DNA of 64,000 nt from Sorex araneus. Lineage: Eukaryota > Chordata > Mammalia > Eulipotyphla > Soricidae. The stretch is from the NCBI RefSeq assembly GCF_027595985.1, contig NC_073305.1, positions 165,326,172 to 165,390,171 on the forward strand. Reading direction: 5' to 3'. The stretch's first letter is position 1. Each line of letters begins with the position of its first letter. Shown in pieces: positions 23,040 through 34,410 of this stretch. The translations under genes and the position numbers were made by a program. Under the pieces are notes generated by a model. The model made no database searches. It saw only the letters and a list, made by a program, of their open reading frames with translations, and was not told where the DNA came from.

Positions 23040-23112
23040 TTTCCAGTATTTTTGGTATATTCCATTCTCACCGGTGTAAGACAATAGCTCATTGCCATCT
23101 TGATTTGGATTT

Positions 23113-23560
23113 TTTAAAATATTTTATTTTATTTATTTTTTTTTCATCTGGACTTTATTTATTTAATAAAATTACATTAAGAATTGAAATGAATTATACA
23201 TTATTGTGCTCATGTTTCCCCCATACAAAGTTCGAGAACCCATCCCTTCACCAGTGCCCATTCTCTACCACCAGTAAACCCAGCATCTCTCCCACCCTCC
23301 CCAGTCCTGTCTCCCCCCCCCCCCCCACCCCACACTGCCACTATGGCAGGGTATTCCCTTTTGTTCTCTCTCTCTGATTAGGTGTTGTGGTTTGCAATAA
23401 AGGTGTTGAGTGGCCATTGTGTTCAGTCTCTAGTCTACATCGGCACGCATCACCCTTCCCCCGCATGACCTCCGACCACATTTTACTTCATGTTCCCTTC
23501 TCTGAGTTGCCCAGAATGAGAGACCAGGTCCAAGCCATGGAGTCAACCTCCTGGAGGATT
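23113..23560 (-). mobile_element. LINE-1 3'UTR fragment inserted in LINE-1
   Basis: On the minus strand it has the 'actggtgaagggatgggt' block, a G-run (C-run at 23,312-23,326 on the plus strand) and the tail near 23,115. It separates two parts of the ORF2 segment that read through on either side. Confidence 0.65.
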
Positions 23561-24628
23561 TTTCTAATAATAAGTGAAGATAAGCATTTTTTCCATGTGC
23601 CTGTTGGTTATCCATACATTGGTCTTTCTCAGAGAAATGTCTGTTCATTTCTTCTCCCCATTTTGTAATGGGACTTTTAGATTTAAAAAAAAAATGTGAG
23701 TACTTTACAGATCCTGAATATCAACCCTTTATCTGATAAGTTGAGTGTGAATATTTTTTCCCACTTAGCTGTTGTCTAGTTTTAGCCCATCTTTCTTCTG
23801 CCATATAGAAACTTTAAGTTTGATGTAGTTCAATTTGTTTAGTTTTGATTCTGTAACCTTTGCCAATGGCATTGTATCATTGAAGCCTCCTTTGTGGTCT
23901 AGGTCTTGAAGCGTTCTGCCTGTATTTACCTCAACATACTTTAGAGTCTCAGGTCTGATCTCAAGGTCTTTGATCTACTTTGAGTTAACTTTTGTGTAAG
24001 GTGTGAGACATGGATCCAGCTTTAGTTTCCTGCATGTAGATATCCAGTTCTCCCAACACCATTTGTTGAAAAGGCTGTCTATATTCCATTTCATGCTTTC
24101 AGTTCCTTTGTCAAAAATTCTATATGGAAATTTATCCTTTTCTTTTTCTGGATATTCTTTTCTGACCTTTGGATATTTATCCTTGGATATTCTATTAGTC
24201 AGAGTGTTTCTTTATTCCCTGCTATTTTTATTACTATAGTTTTATAGTACAGGTTCAAGTTAGGTAGTGAGTGCCTTCCAGATTTTTATTTTTCAGTATG
24301 TGTTTTGGCTATGAGGGTTTTATTTTAATGATTACACACAAACTTTATAATTGACTGCTCTAAGTCCTTGAAGAACATTGTCTGAATTTGGATAGGGATT
24401 GCTTTGAATCTATATAGTAGCTTAGGTAAGATGGTCATTTTGACAATTCTTCCAATTAATTCTTCTTATTATTAATTCTTCCAATCCATAAGTATGGAAT
24501 GTTTTTCCATTTTCTAAGGTCGTATTAAATTTCTTTCTTAAGTGTTTTGAAGTTTTCATGGAATAGGTCTCTCAACTCTTTTGTTAAATTGATTCCTAGG
24601 TACTTGATATTTTTGGACACTATTGAGT

Positions 24629-25330
24629 ATTTATCTTCAGGACAGAAAAACATTCAATATAAAGAAAGTATGCACACCATTATTTATTTCAGCATTCAGT
24701 ACAACAACTAAGATTTGGAATCAATCTAGATGTCCAACAATAGATAAGTGGATCATGAAGATGTGATACATATACACAATGGAATACCACACAACTATAA
24801 GGAATTATGAAATGATGCAATTTGCTGCAACATGCCTGGAACTGGAAGACACAATGTTAAGTGAAGTAAGCCAGAAGAAGAAGGTAAACACAGGATGATA
24901 TCACTTATACATGGTATTTAGAATAACTGGATGAGGGGATGCAATGTTTTAAAGGGAGGGGTGCCGAGATCAACCTTGAACCCAGAGTACAGGAAGAAGA
25001 AAGAGTGAAGGGGAGGGAGAGAAGAGACAGATGAGAAGCAACGGGGACAAGGTCAGGGGATTAAGGCACAAGGTGTTAAGCAATGAGAAAGACTAATATC
25101 CAAACAACAGAGCCAGCAACTCCGAAATCAAGAGACCCGAACTTTAACAATGGAACTTAGAAAGGTGCTTTTCAAGAGGGCAGGTAGGAGAGGGGTGAAG
25201 GGGAAAAGGGAAACATCGATGGGGGGGAAGTTGATACTGCTGGTGGGATTGATGCTATAATATTATATGTCTAAAACTCAACTATAAATAACTTTGTAAA
25301 TCATGATGTTTTACTTAAAAATTAATTTTA
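24629..25330 (+). mobile_element. LINE-1 3' end, direct half of a twin-primed insertion
   Basis: Plus-strand LINE-1 phrases: 'agatgtccaacaatagataag', 'acaatggaataccacacaac', 'gatgcaatttgctgcaac', then a 3'UTR ending 'aactttgtaaatcatgatg' and an A-rich tail at about 25,330. Confidence 0.8.
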
Positions 25331-25355
25331 AAAAAGAACACTTGCTATTATTGTG

Positions 25356-25585
25356 GACTGGAGTGATAGCACAGCGGGTAGGGCATTTGCCTTGCATGCA
25401 ATTCCTCTGTCCCTCTCGGAGAGCCCACAAGCTACCGAGAGTATCCCACCTGCACGGCAGAGCCTGGCAAGCTCCCCGTGACGTATTCGATATGCCAAAA
25501 ACAGTAACAAGTCTCACAATGGAGACGTTACTGGTGCCTGCTCAAGCAAATAGATGAATAGCGGGACGGCAGTGCGACAGTGAGA
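25356..25585 (+). repeat. RTE-tailed chimeric SINE, short form
   Basis: SOR-like head with A box intact (gatagcacagcgggtaggg), B box deleted, middle block 'ccctctcggagagccc', and the RTE-derived end from 'atggagacgttactgg'. Target-site duplication ctattattgtg (11 bp) at 25,345-25,355 and 25,586-25,596. Confidence 0.9.
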
Positions 25586-25596
25586 CTATTATTGTG

Positions 25597-26586
25597 ACAT
25601 CGTCACTTACACTAGCACGAGCACTGATATTACTGCTTTGTCCCTGCAGTGATGCTAGTGGACTGCTGACCCTGGGCTCGGGAGCCACTACCCCTGGGCA
25701 AAGGGTCCTTGCACACAAATCCCATTGTATCCCTTCTCTATGAACTCAAGTGGCTGTTTCCCATCGTTCCTAGCATCTCAATGAGAGTTAGTGGAGGATC
25801 AGGGCCTCTAACTTCTCTCTGAGTTCCTTGGAAGGGACCCTGACCAGCAGGTCTAGTACGATCTACCCCTGTCCCTCTGAGAGCTTTAGGGCTCCCCCGT
25901 GGAGCACAGACTCATAACTCTCCCACATGCGGGTCCTGACTTCCATCTCTGCTTCCCGGCTCACCCCTGTCATCCCGCATCTGGTCCAGAGAGGGCCTGA
26001 GATGGGGATGGGCTCTATTCAATGTCTGTTGGTTTAGTGAATTCTCTGTCCAGGGTATGCAATTGGCTCCCTCCTTCTCTCCTGGGCTGGAAACCTCCAG
26101 ATCAGAAGCCCAACTCTCACAACTGCACCAGGTTAAATTTGGGGGTTTGACTGAGGTCATCTCTTCCTTCCCTCCTGGCTGCTCCAGTCCCGACTCCGGT
26201 GTTCTCCAGCCTCTCCCACAGTCTTATCTCTGAGAGTTCCCCGTGTTCCGTTGGTCCCCAGCAGCTTACATGTTTAAGCAGATGGTGAGTCTGAGTCACT
26301 TCCTTTCCTTTTCTGGGTCACGATTGTGACCACAGGGACTGGTGACAATGCAAAGAGCCACCTGGAGCAGGTCATTGTGTCAGCCAGTTGGGAGCAGGAG
26401 TGACTGTGGACTGTGGAGAATCCCTTTCACCAAACAAAGGCAGAAGCCACATTGCAGAGTAGAAGCTGGTGTGGGGCGAAGAGTCAGTTGAGTGATGAGT
26501 GACCTTTGAGGCAAGTTGGCCATCAGTAAAGATGAGGGTGGTTACAAGACTGAAAAAGGAGTGTGAGGAAGGAGTTGGTAAAAGGG
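25597..26586. other. Unique sequence of moderate G+C
   Basis: No known repeat, and no splice-bounded open frame that I would defend. An unidentified older LTR or conserved non-coding element is possible. Confidence 0.3.
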
Positions 26587-26772
26587 TCTTTTTGTTTTGT
26601 TTTGTTTTGTTTTTTGGGTCACACTCGGTGATGCACAGGGGTTACTCCTGGCTCTGCACTCTGGAATTACTACTGGCGGTGCTTGGAGGACCATATGGGA
26701 TGCTGGGAATTGAACCCAGGTCAGCTGTGTGCAAAGCAAACGCCCTACCTGCTGTGCTATTGCTCCAGCCCC
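26587..26772 (-). repeat. SOR-type SINE with (TTTTG)n tail
   Basis: Complete minus-strand copy. The tail side is a run of TTTTG units at about 26,590-26,612. Confidence 0.85.
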
Positions 26773-26790
26773 GGTACCAGTATTTATAAT

Positions 26791-26999
26791 CACTTGTATC
26801 ACTTGTCATCCTGTTGATCTTTGATTTGCTCGAGCGGGCGCCAGTAATGTCTCCATTTGTCCCCGTCGCATGCTAGTGTAGCCCAATGATATTTTCTCGC
26901 TCCAGGAACAGGAAGAACCTCAAATCATTCATTCAGGGTTTTGACGAAGAAGTCTGACCATCTCGTTGGTGGGCGGTCACGCGGTCTTTTGATGTCCCA
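26791..26999 (-). mobile_element. RTE retrotransposon, 5'-truncated second copy
   Basis: Reverse complement of the last 209 bases of the RTE at 6,208-6,416, including the short-repeat terminus. A perfect 10-bp duplication, tatttataat, lies at 26,781-26,790 and 27,000-27,009. It is only about 20 bases from a SOR SINE. It shows that this RTE family inserted more than once in this genome. Confidence 0.9.
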
Positions 27000-27009
27000 T
27001 ATTTATAAT

Positions 27010-27235
27010 ACCGTTAATTATACTTATCATGCATACATCACTCCAACACAGCGTCCATCACAGACTGTCTGCTTCCTTCCACCAGTTTCAAGGGCACCTT
27101 CTAGCTGTCCATCCCTGACTCCCTCATATAAGCTCAGTTCTATAGTCAGAATCTCATGTACTGATGACTTTGGTCATTTGTTGTTCCCTTACTATCTCTC
27201 TATATTCCACATATGAGACAGATCTATTTTTAAAA
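27010..27235 (-). mobile_element. Possible LINE-1 3'UTR fragment
   Basis: Weak resemblance to the minus-strand LINE-1 end ('gtactgatgactttggtc', 'ctatctctctatattccac'). Confidence 0.35.
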
Positions 27236-27257
27236 GAATTTAAAAAACATAGCCAAT

Positions 27258-27440
27258 ATTGGATAGGAAAGAGAGAACAGAGGGTAAGACACTTGCCTTA
27301 CACATGACTGACACATTCAATCCCCAACAACACATATGGTTCCTTGAGCACTGTCAGGAGAGATCCCTGTGCATAGAGCCAGGAATATATGCTGAACACA
27401 ATTAGGTGTGGCCTCCCAAAAACAAAAACAATAAAATCCA
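27258..27440 (+). repeat. Diverged SOR-like SINE
   Basis: Ordered landmarks 'gtaagacacttgcctta', 'cacatatggttccttgagca', 'gagccaggaata' and an A-rich tail. Confidence 0.65.
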
Positions 27441-28063
27441 AGACAAAAATTAGCCTATGTAGAAAGGTGACTTTTCTTCTTTTAAAGAAGAATCAGAATG
27501 CATTCTATATGTTAATATCTTAGAAATTCCTCCCCCCTCAAGCATCTTAATCCCTGTACTATGTATGTGGTTCCAAGTTTAGTCAACTTTACTTAGTCTA
27601 AAAGCCAAAAACCAGTCGTGGTGCTTAATATAAATAAACTGTCTAGAGATTGTAGATGACATTGAATGATCCATGAACAAAATTGCACAGCCATAATTAA
27701 TACTCTAGATAAATTCCTTGATTTGGCAAAAATAGAATTTGGATTTATTACATTAAATATTTTATAAAAATAAAAATAATCTGCACTAAGTAAAACTCAA
27801 GTCTTGGCAATGGTGGCGGAGGAGATCTTTGAGGAAACAAGATGCTCTCCTGACTACCTCTCAAACTATATATTGTGACTGAGCACCGACTTTGCCCAGA
27901 CACCCTCAGATTGCCCATGCTTGTCCTGGGAAGGTCTTCCCAGAGGAAACACCACCAGTGAGGAAGCCTGGGAAAGAGCAGAATAAAACCGCTGGAGGAT
28001 GGGCTGAAAAGACATCAATGATTACTTTGTGGCATCTACACCAAGAGTCCAGAAACATTATTT
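27441..28063. other. Unique A/T-rich sequence
   Basis: Nothing recognised on either strand. Confidence 0.3.
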
Positions 28064-28245
28064 CAAGGGCCAGAACAGTAGTACAAAGGGTTAGGGTCTT
28101 TGCCTTGCATGTAGTCATACTGGGTTCGATCCCCATGACACCCCATATGATCCCCTGAGCCTGCCAGAAGCCAGAAGCAATTCCTGGGTGCAGAGCTCAG
28201 AGCAATCCCTGAGCACTGCTGGGTGTGATCCCCCACAAATGGTAA
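28064..28245 (+). repeat. Diverged SOR-like SINE
   Basis: Head 'gggccagaacagtagtacaa', B box 'gggttcgatcccc', body 'cagagctcagagcaatcc'. Confidence 0.7.
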
Positions 28246-28371
28246 TTCAAGAAGACATTTTCATTCATACATTCGTTACAATAGTCACAATAGCCTCATC
28301 TGGAAACAATCCAAGTGCCCAACAATAGATGAGTGGATTAAAAAAAAACAACAACTATGGAGTAGAACTCA

Positions 28372-28559
28372 AGGGCCACCATGCTCACAGCTGCTCTCCA
28401 CAGGTTTGGACAAGCCTCACCCAGGAGTGAATCTGCTGTATAACCGTATTTTAAATTTTAGAATTCCTATAAATCTCATACTTTACACCACTGATGTACC
28501 AAGAGTAGCATTCGATGGGGTGTAAAGTAGAAGGCAACCAATCTTGGGGATGGGGGGAA

Positions 28560-28604
<45 letters not shown>

Positions 28605-28905
28605 CACACAAGGCTCAACCTTTAATGATATTTACTAATCTCTTATACAAGGGCTTAATGGCTCCAGGGTGAAATGCAAGGATCTTCACACACTTTCTTC
28701 CAAGGAAACTTTTTTTGGATCATTGTTAGCAGATTATTCATAACAACCAATACAAAATAAATTATTCCAGTTTTGTTTTGGGAACAGGGTTTGGGGTTTG
28801 GGGTGGAAACATTTGAAATACGGTGCTGTAATGGTGGTAGGATTGATGTTGGAATATTGAACGTAATAAATTATTGTGAACAACTTTATAAAAATAAATT
28901 TAATT
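28372..28905 (+). mobile_element. Dispersed LINE-1-tailed retroposon with internal (CA)n
   Basis: Two further copies occur in this window on the minus strand (31,082-32,095 and 51,136-51,845). Shared landmarks: 'acaagcctcaccca', 'accaagagtagca', an alternating dinucleotide tract, 'taatctcttatacaagggc', 'ttattcataacaa' and an end 'gaacaactttataaa'. It is non-coding. I cannot name the family. Confidence 0.6.
28561..28604. repeat. (CA)n microsatellite
   Basis: About 21 CA units inside the retroposon. The two other copies carry TATATG-type tracts at the same place. Confidence 0.95.
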
Positions 28906-29275
28906 GAAGAAGAAACTTTGGACTAGATACACAATGGAATATTCCTCAGATATAAGATAAGATGACGTCTCAGAGCTCACTACTACGTGGGTGAGACTGG
29001 ATCATGCTGAGTGAAGTGTGTCAGAGACGAGGGACCAAATGGTCTCTTGCACTTGTGCGATTAGGAGTGTGGTACGGGAATGAAAGTTGGTCAATGAGAA
29101 GAGCTCCTGAGAGTTACCTATAGGACTGTTTTGGTTTTGTTTTTCAGGGGGTTGAGGAGGTTGGGTTGAGAGGAGACTAGTGGTGGAGGGATGCTGATTG
29201 TCCAGTGTGGATGAAGTGCATTGTATGCCTGAAATATTACTATTAACGGTATTATAAATTTGGGGGTGGGGTGTG

Positions 29276-29600
29276 ACAATGAGCACTGTGGCTGAGCTGC
29301 AGCAGGGGTTCCTTGAAATTCCCGGCAGTCCTGTTGTCAGCGACTTTGGCTGCCTGCCTGCCTGCCGGCTTCATAGGCTTGCATAGCCCAAGCGGTCTGC
29401 AACTTCGTCTACACTGGAGAATCACTCTGGGCACTTGAAAAATAGAGTCAGAGCAAGGGATGGAGCTCAGCACTGGAGCACTTGCTTTGCATGTGTATGT
29501 GAGGCTCTGATTGCATCCCTTGCTCTGCAAAATAAGCAAAAACACGGAGATCTCAGAGATGGTCAATTATTGGAGTTATGTGGATTCTGGCCATCGCGGC
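29276..29600. other. Unique sequence with a short tRNA-like SINE scrap
   Basis: At 29,455-29,525 'gggatggagctcagcactgg' and 'gcacttgctttgcatg' look like a tRNA-derived head of another SINE. Nothing else is recognised. Confidence 0.35.
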
Positions 29601-29877
29601 TTCCTTCCTTCCTTCCTTCCTTCCTTCCTTCCTTCCTTCCTTCCTTCCTTCCTTCCTTCCTTCCTTCCTTCCTTCCTTCCTTCCTTCCTTCTTTCTTTCC
29701 TTCCTCCCTCCCTTCCTCCATCCCTCCCTCCCTTCCTCCCTTTCTCCCTTCCTCCCTTCTTCCTTCCTCCCTCCCTCCCTCCCTTCCTTCCTTCCTTCCT
29801 TCCTTCCTTCCTTCCTTCCTTCCTTCCTTCCTTCCTTCCTTCCTTCCTTCCTTCCTTCCTTCCTTCCTTCCTTCCTG
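29601..29877. repeat. (TTCC)n tetranucleotide array, about 277 bases
   Basis: Pure at both ends, with TCCC/TTTC-rich interruptions at about 29,690-29,785. It is all-pyrimidine on the plus strand, so the apparent open frames here are artefacts. Confidence 0.97.
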
Positions 29878-29879
29878 CC

Positions 29880-30018
29880 ACCTTTAGCAGTGTTCAGGGC
29901 TTACTCCTAGCTCTGTGCTCAACATTCACTCCTGGTGGGGAACCATATGTTTTGCTGGATATCAAACCCATGTGAAATGCTAGTGCCCTGGCTATTGTAC
30001 TATTGCTCTGGTTCTGGC
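29880..30018 (-). repeat. Diverged SOR-like SINE
   Basis: Minus-strand landmarks 'gcagtgttcagggcttactcc' (partial), 'gaaccatatgttttgctgg' and 'attgctctggttctgg'. Confidence 0.6.
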
Positions 30019-30047
30019 CACTGCCGCCTAAGGGTGGATGCAGATTC

Positions 30048-30188
30048 CTTTTTAATTTGGGGGGCTCCTCCTGGCTCAATGCTCACTTCTGGTGGCGCTC
30101 AGGGGGAACCATACAGTGCCAGGGATTGAACCTGGGCTTCCTGCATACAAAGCATGCACTCAGTCCATTGAGCTCTCTCTCCAACGTC
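30048..30188 (-). repeat. Diverged SOR-like SINE, tandem to the previous one
   Basis: Minus-strand landmarks 'gctcctcctggctc', 'gcgctcagggggaacc' and 'attgaacctgggcttcctgc'. Confidence 0.65.
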
Positions 30189-30267
30189 CAGATTCTGATA
30201 TGCAGTCAAAATAGCTTCTACTTTGAGAAATGACTTCCTTCCACTCCAGTCCTTCTGGAACCCTTTC

Positions 30268-30272
<5 letters not shown>

Positions 30273-30350
<78 letters not shown>
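30273..30350. repeat. (GA)n microsatellite
   Basis: About 39 uninterrupted GA units. Confidence 0.97.
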
Positions 30351-30352
<2 letters not shown>

Positions 30353-30760
30353 AAATATATTGAATCACTGAGGATTTAAAGTTACAAATTTGTTCATGAT
30401 TTAGTTTCAGTTGTAAGATGCTGGAACTCTTTCAAGATAACTCTGTGGATAGCTGGACTCCATCTCTTAGTGCCCTTCTGTCCATCTGACTCCACTATGC
30501 CCACCCACAGCTGTCTGTCTCGCTGCTCCTAGCACATAGCATTTAACTCCTCATGACAGAGTTCGGTGATCTTGAAATTTTAACTCTCAGCTGGCAACAT
30601 AGCAGTTGGCTCGGGTTCAGTAAGGGGTAATGTAACCTCTCCCTTACTGAGCTACAATAAAGACTCAGGAAAAAGGAAGTGGAACTGAAACCCAAATGAA
30701 ACAAACCTACAAAAGAGAAATATGGACAATTTCCTTATTGTCCCAAGTTGACTGAGACAG
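30351..30760 (-). mobile_element. Possible LINE-1-tailed fragment, minus strand
   Basis: 30,356-30,420 matches the minus-strand LINE-1 tail ('attgaatcactgagg', 'gttacaaatttgttcatga'). The rest is not assignable. Confidence 0.4.
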
Positions 30761-31081
30761 TACCAGATTTTACCTTCTGGATAAATCATTTGGGGTATAA
30801 ATTCTTCTTCTTTCTCAGAAAAGAAGGCCTAGAACATAGATAATTTATAAATGTTTCATTGGTGGAGTGGGAGAAGACTTATTAAAAACTCACCTGTGGC
30901 TATCATCTTATTAAGAACCTTAGTACTGTCCAGATTTTGTTGATTTTTAAATCCATTTACAACAGTTCTGTTCAACAGAATTTTCTGGAAACATGAAAGA
31001 AACATTTTCTGTTATTTGATACAGCAGTCATTAACTACTTATGGCAATTGAGCACTTAGACATGTGCTCAGAATTTTTAAA
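30761..31081. other. A/T-rich unique sequence
   Basis: Nothing recognised. Confidence 0.3.
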
Positions 31082-32095
31082 ATTTAATTTAATTTTTATG
31101 AATTGTTCAAAATAATTTATTGCATTTAATATTCCAACACCAACCCCACCACCATTACACCTTCGCGCCACCATATTACAAATGTTTTCACTGCGAACCT
31201 TAAACCCTGCCCCCAAGCAAGGCCTAAATAATTTATTTTGTATTGCTTGTTATGAATAATCTGCTAAAAATAATCCAAAAATGTGTCCTTAGAAGAAAAT
31301 GTGGGAAGATTGTTGCATTTCACCCTGAATCCATTAAGCCTTTGTATAAGAGATTACTAACATACTGTTAAAGGTTGAGCCTTGCGTATATATATGTATT
31401 TTACACCCCATCAAATGTGGTGCGCTACTCTTGGTACATCAGAGAGGTAGAGTATGAGATGTCATGGCCACATGCTCCATGAATTCTAAAATTTTAAATA
31501 CAGTCATATAGCTGTCACTATCATCCCGTTTGCTCATCGATTTGTTCGAGCGGGCACCAGTAACTGAGAGACTTATTGTTACTGTTTTTGGCATATCCAA
31601 TACACACGGGTAGCTTGCCAGGCTCTGCTGTGTGGGCTCCATACTCTCAGTAGCTTGCTGGGCTCTCCAAGAGGGGTGGAGGAATTGAACTTGGGTCGGC
31701 CATGTGAAAGGTGAAAGCCCAACCTCTGTGCTATCACTCCAGCCCTCATATAGCTGAGGTTAACTAAATTTTTTTTTTAATTGATGCTGACTTTGGGGTC
31801 TGAAGGTATATCCAGTTGCTCTCTTCTGAGAGATTTATTTCTGAGTCACTGGATCATGGCTTATATGGCACCAGAGGCAGTTTATGGGCATGACTGCCAG
31901 GCTACCAGTACTACAGGGAGATGGGGGGAGGTCACCGATTCCTAACTCTATCCAAGCCTGGAGATTTCAGTCACAGGTCTTGCATTCCAGGGTTTATCAG
32001 CAGATTCACTCATGAATGAGGCTTGTCCAAGCCTGTGGAGATTGGCCCTGCACATTGCAGAGATTGAATTCTGGAGGTTTTGGCTGCTGGCTCAG
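31082..32095 (-). mobile_element. Second copy of the dispersed LINE-1-tailed retroposon
   Basis: Reverse complement of the family at 28,372. It is split by a chimeric SINE at 31,515-31,745. The copy extends further 5' than the first, to the segment 'attcactcatgaatgaggct' at about 31,986 and 'ctggaggttttggctgctgg' at about 32,073. Confidence 0.6.
31515..31745 (-). repeat. RTE-tailed chimeric SINE, short form
   Basis: Complete: SOR-like head on the right (ctatcactccagccc), middle block and RTE-derived end on the left (catcccgtttgctcatcg). Perfect 11-bp duplication tcatatagctg at 31,504-31,514 and 31,746-31,756. Confidence 0.92.
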
Positions 32096-32684
32096 AATAT
32101 TTTGTTATTTAATTTCAATTCATCTAAATGTAAATTAAAATAGCCATATAGACTTAGTTATAGCATATTGTATATGGCAGATCAGTTACTATTGTCTGTG
32201 GTGGGCATATTTCAGGGTGATTTCTCTCTCATACTGCCTTTTAAATGAAACAATCTCAATCTTTATAGCTCTTGGAAAGAGTGGTCCTGTATGTTAGACA
32301 TAGGAAGGCTTTGTGCTTGGGGTTTTTATGCAGTGCCAGCTGAGTGCAAGGCCAACACCTTATCCCCTGTACCGTCTCTCTGCCTGCATCATGATAGGTT
32401 TAACTGGGTAAATGATGAATCCAAATGGGACCAATTAAATACTTTCTTCCAAGTATCTGGAATGAGATATGGAAACTTCTCATACTTTTGGTAATGGTGA
32501 GCTGAACAGGTAGGATTTTACTGGGAACTACCATGTAAAGGCAAAATCAAATGCAACCTAAAGTTGTGTTGAGATGAAAAACTAGAAAAACTATGCAGTG
32601 AAAGAGAGAAGGGGAAAGAAAGAGAAGGGGGGGGAGGGAAAGGCAAAGGGAAAGCAAGAGAATTGGCCAGTCTAGAATTCACTT
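32096..32684. other. Unique sequence with a SINE scrap
   Basis: A minus-strand SINE remnant lies at 32,300-32,385. An A/G-rich stretch lies at 32,600-32,660. No gene is seen. Confidence 0.35.
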
Positions 32685-32797
32685 AATTATCGTTGATTCA
32701 TTTTAAATTCTTGTATAAGGCATGAGATAAGGATCCAATTCATTCTTTTCCTTGTGGATACCCAGTGCCCCAGAGCCATTTGTTGAAACACCATTCT

Positions 32798-32965
32798 TGG
32801 TCATGTAGTAGCTCAACTTCTAGAGCACATACTTGGCATACAGGAGGCCCAGGTTCCATCTCTGGTGCCTCATGGTCCCAAAGCACTACTTGAAACAACC
32901 CCTGAGCACTAAACCAGGAGCAGTCCCTGGGCATTGCTGGGTGTGACGCTCCTAAATAAAACAAC
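32798..32965 (+). repeat. Diverged SOR-like SINE nested in LINE-1
   Basis: Landmarks 'gagcacatacttggcatac', 'ccaggttccatctctgg', 'aaaccaggagcagtccc' and 'gctgggtgtga'. Confidence 0.6.
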
Positions 32966-33439
32966 AAAATCACTATTCTCTCCATAGTGAGTGGTCTTGG
33001 AATCCTTATATAAAATGAATTAGCACTTATATAAAATGAGTCTATTATGTAAAATGAGTTAATCATGGGTTTGTTATTAGATGGTCAATTCAATTCTATT
33101 TTCTCGTATCTATGTTTAAGCAAGTACCACTTCCTGTTGCTTTGTAGTAAATAATGAAAAACAATGAATCAGGAAATATGAGTTTTTTCCATTTTTTTGG
33201 CTATTCTTGATCCCTTCATTTCCCTATGAAATTTAGCATCAGTTTATTAATTTGTGCAAGAAAGGGTATCAGAATTTTGTTAAGACTTGCGCAGACTCTG
33301 TAGCCCATTTGAGATACTGTCACAATGCTGGCTTTTAACCTCTGAACATAGGACGTGGGGTACAAAATCCTTTCAGCAATATATTGTTTAAATGTAAAAA
33401 GTTTTGCCCTGTTTTAGTTCACCGTATTCTCTTTTTTCT

Positions 33440-33655
33440 TCCCAATGGGGTACCCATGATTGAACCAGGCTGGCCACATGCAAGGCAAGCACCCTACCCT
33501 CTGTACTCTTACTTTGGCTCCTAATCTTTGTTTTGTTTGCTTTGGGACCACACCTGACAGTGCTTAAAGGCTACTCTGAACTCTGTGAACTCTGTCAACC
33601 AGAAATGCTTGAAGGAACAGGTGGTCCCAGGTATTGAACCAGGCTGTAAGAAAAT
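33440..33655 (-). repeat. Two adjoining diverged SOR-like SINE pieces
   Basis: A head piece at 33,455-33,522 ('attgaaccaggctggcc', 'gcaaggcaagcaccctaccc') and a body piece at 33,535-33,650 ('ggaccacacctgacagtgc'). Confidence 0.55.
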
Positions 33656-34410
33656 TTTCACTTTTCATCTTACTGCAAACAGTGGATATCTTAAATTTAT
33701 TTTTAGTTTGTTCATTACTTAAAATATAACTGATTTTCATGTATTGATTCTGTGACTTGCTAAGTTGGCTTGTGCCTTGAACAACTTTTTGGTGAATTCC
33801 ATAGCAAATATTCTTGGTTTCACTTCTGATCTTAGGGGAAATACTTTCAGTATTTCATCATTAAGTAATATGCTGACTGTGGCTTTTTTGTTGGTGTACT
33901 TATTAGTTTAAGGAAACTCCCTTCTCTTGGAGGTTTATGATTTTTTAAATTGTGAACATTTATTATATTTTGTCAAATACTTTTCTACATTTAATTGGAA
34001 CAATCATCTGGATTTTACTCTTCATTTCATGACTATACTATATTACATTGATTAATTATCATCTGTTGAATCCTTTTTGCACTCCTGGAATACATCCCAC
34101 TTATGATAGGCAATCCTATTTCCATTTTTCCCCCCTCTGCTTTTTGTTTCCTTCCCCCTTCATTGTTGTTGATGTTGATTGCTATGACTGGGATTTGCAC
34201 ACCTGCCTGGCTGGGGCACTCATGTATTTTTCACTGTGATACTTGCTGGGGTCACACTCCTTTATAGGGTGCCGACATATACCAAGCTTTAGTGAGGATG
34301 AAATTTGCTTTTGGAACTAGGATTTTCAGCAGAGGCCAGACAAATTTCATCTGACACATGTGGGACACCAAGGATTTGGACTCATGACCTTACTCTTGCA
34401 AAGCACACTT

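Larger units (their letters stand above)
22680..24628 (-). mobile_element. LINE-1 ORF2 3' segment, inverted half of a twin-primed insertion
   Basis: Minus-strand reading gives the well-known LINE-1 ORF2 3' region: 'ccacaaggtctttgatctactttgag'-type and 'caacaccatttgttgaaaag'-type phrases appear in antisense. The segment stops at about 24,628, where plus-strand LINE-1 begins with the part that follows 22,680 in the element. A SINE (22,851) and a LINE-1 3'UTR fragment (23,113) interrupt it. Confidence 0.75.
28254..29275 (+). mobile_element. LINE-1 3' end, split by a retroposon
   Basis: LINE-1 phrases 'aagtgcccaacaatagatga' at about 28,312 and 'acaatggaatattcctca' at about 28,931 belong together but are about 600 bases apart. 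The 28,372-28,905 retroposon lies between them. The 3'UTR differs from that of the LINE-1 copies at 24,629 and 59,575. Confidence 0.65.
32685..34115 (-). mobile_element. Older LINE-1 ORF2 fragment, minus strand
   Basis: Antisense LINE-1 phrases in order: 'cagagccatttgttgaaac', 'cttttcgctattcttgatcc'-like, 'gtcaaatacttttctacat', 'ttgcactcctggaatacatcc'. The copy is degraded, with SINEs inserted at 32,798 and 33,440. Confidence 0.7.

Noticed and set aside
29435-29975. Overlapping 100-150 codon frames
   Set aside because: Repeat translations of the (TTCC)n array at 29,601-29,877.
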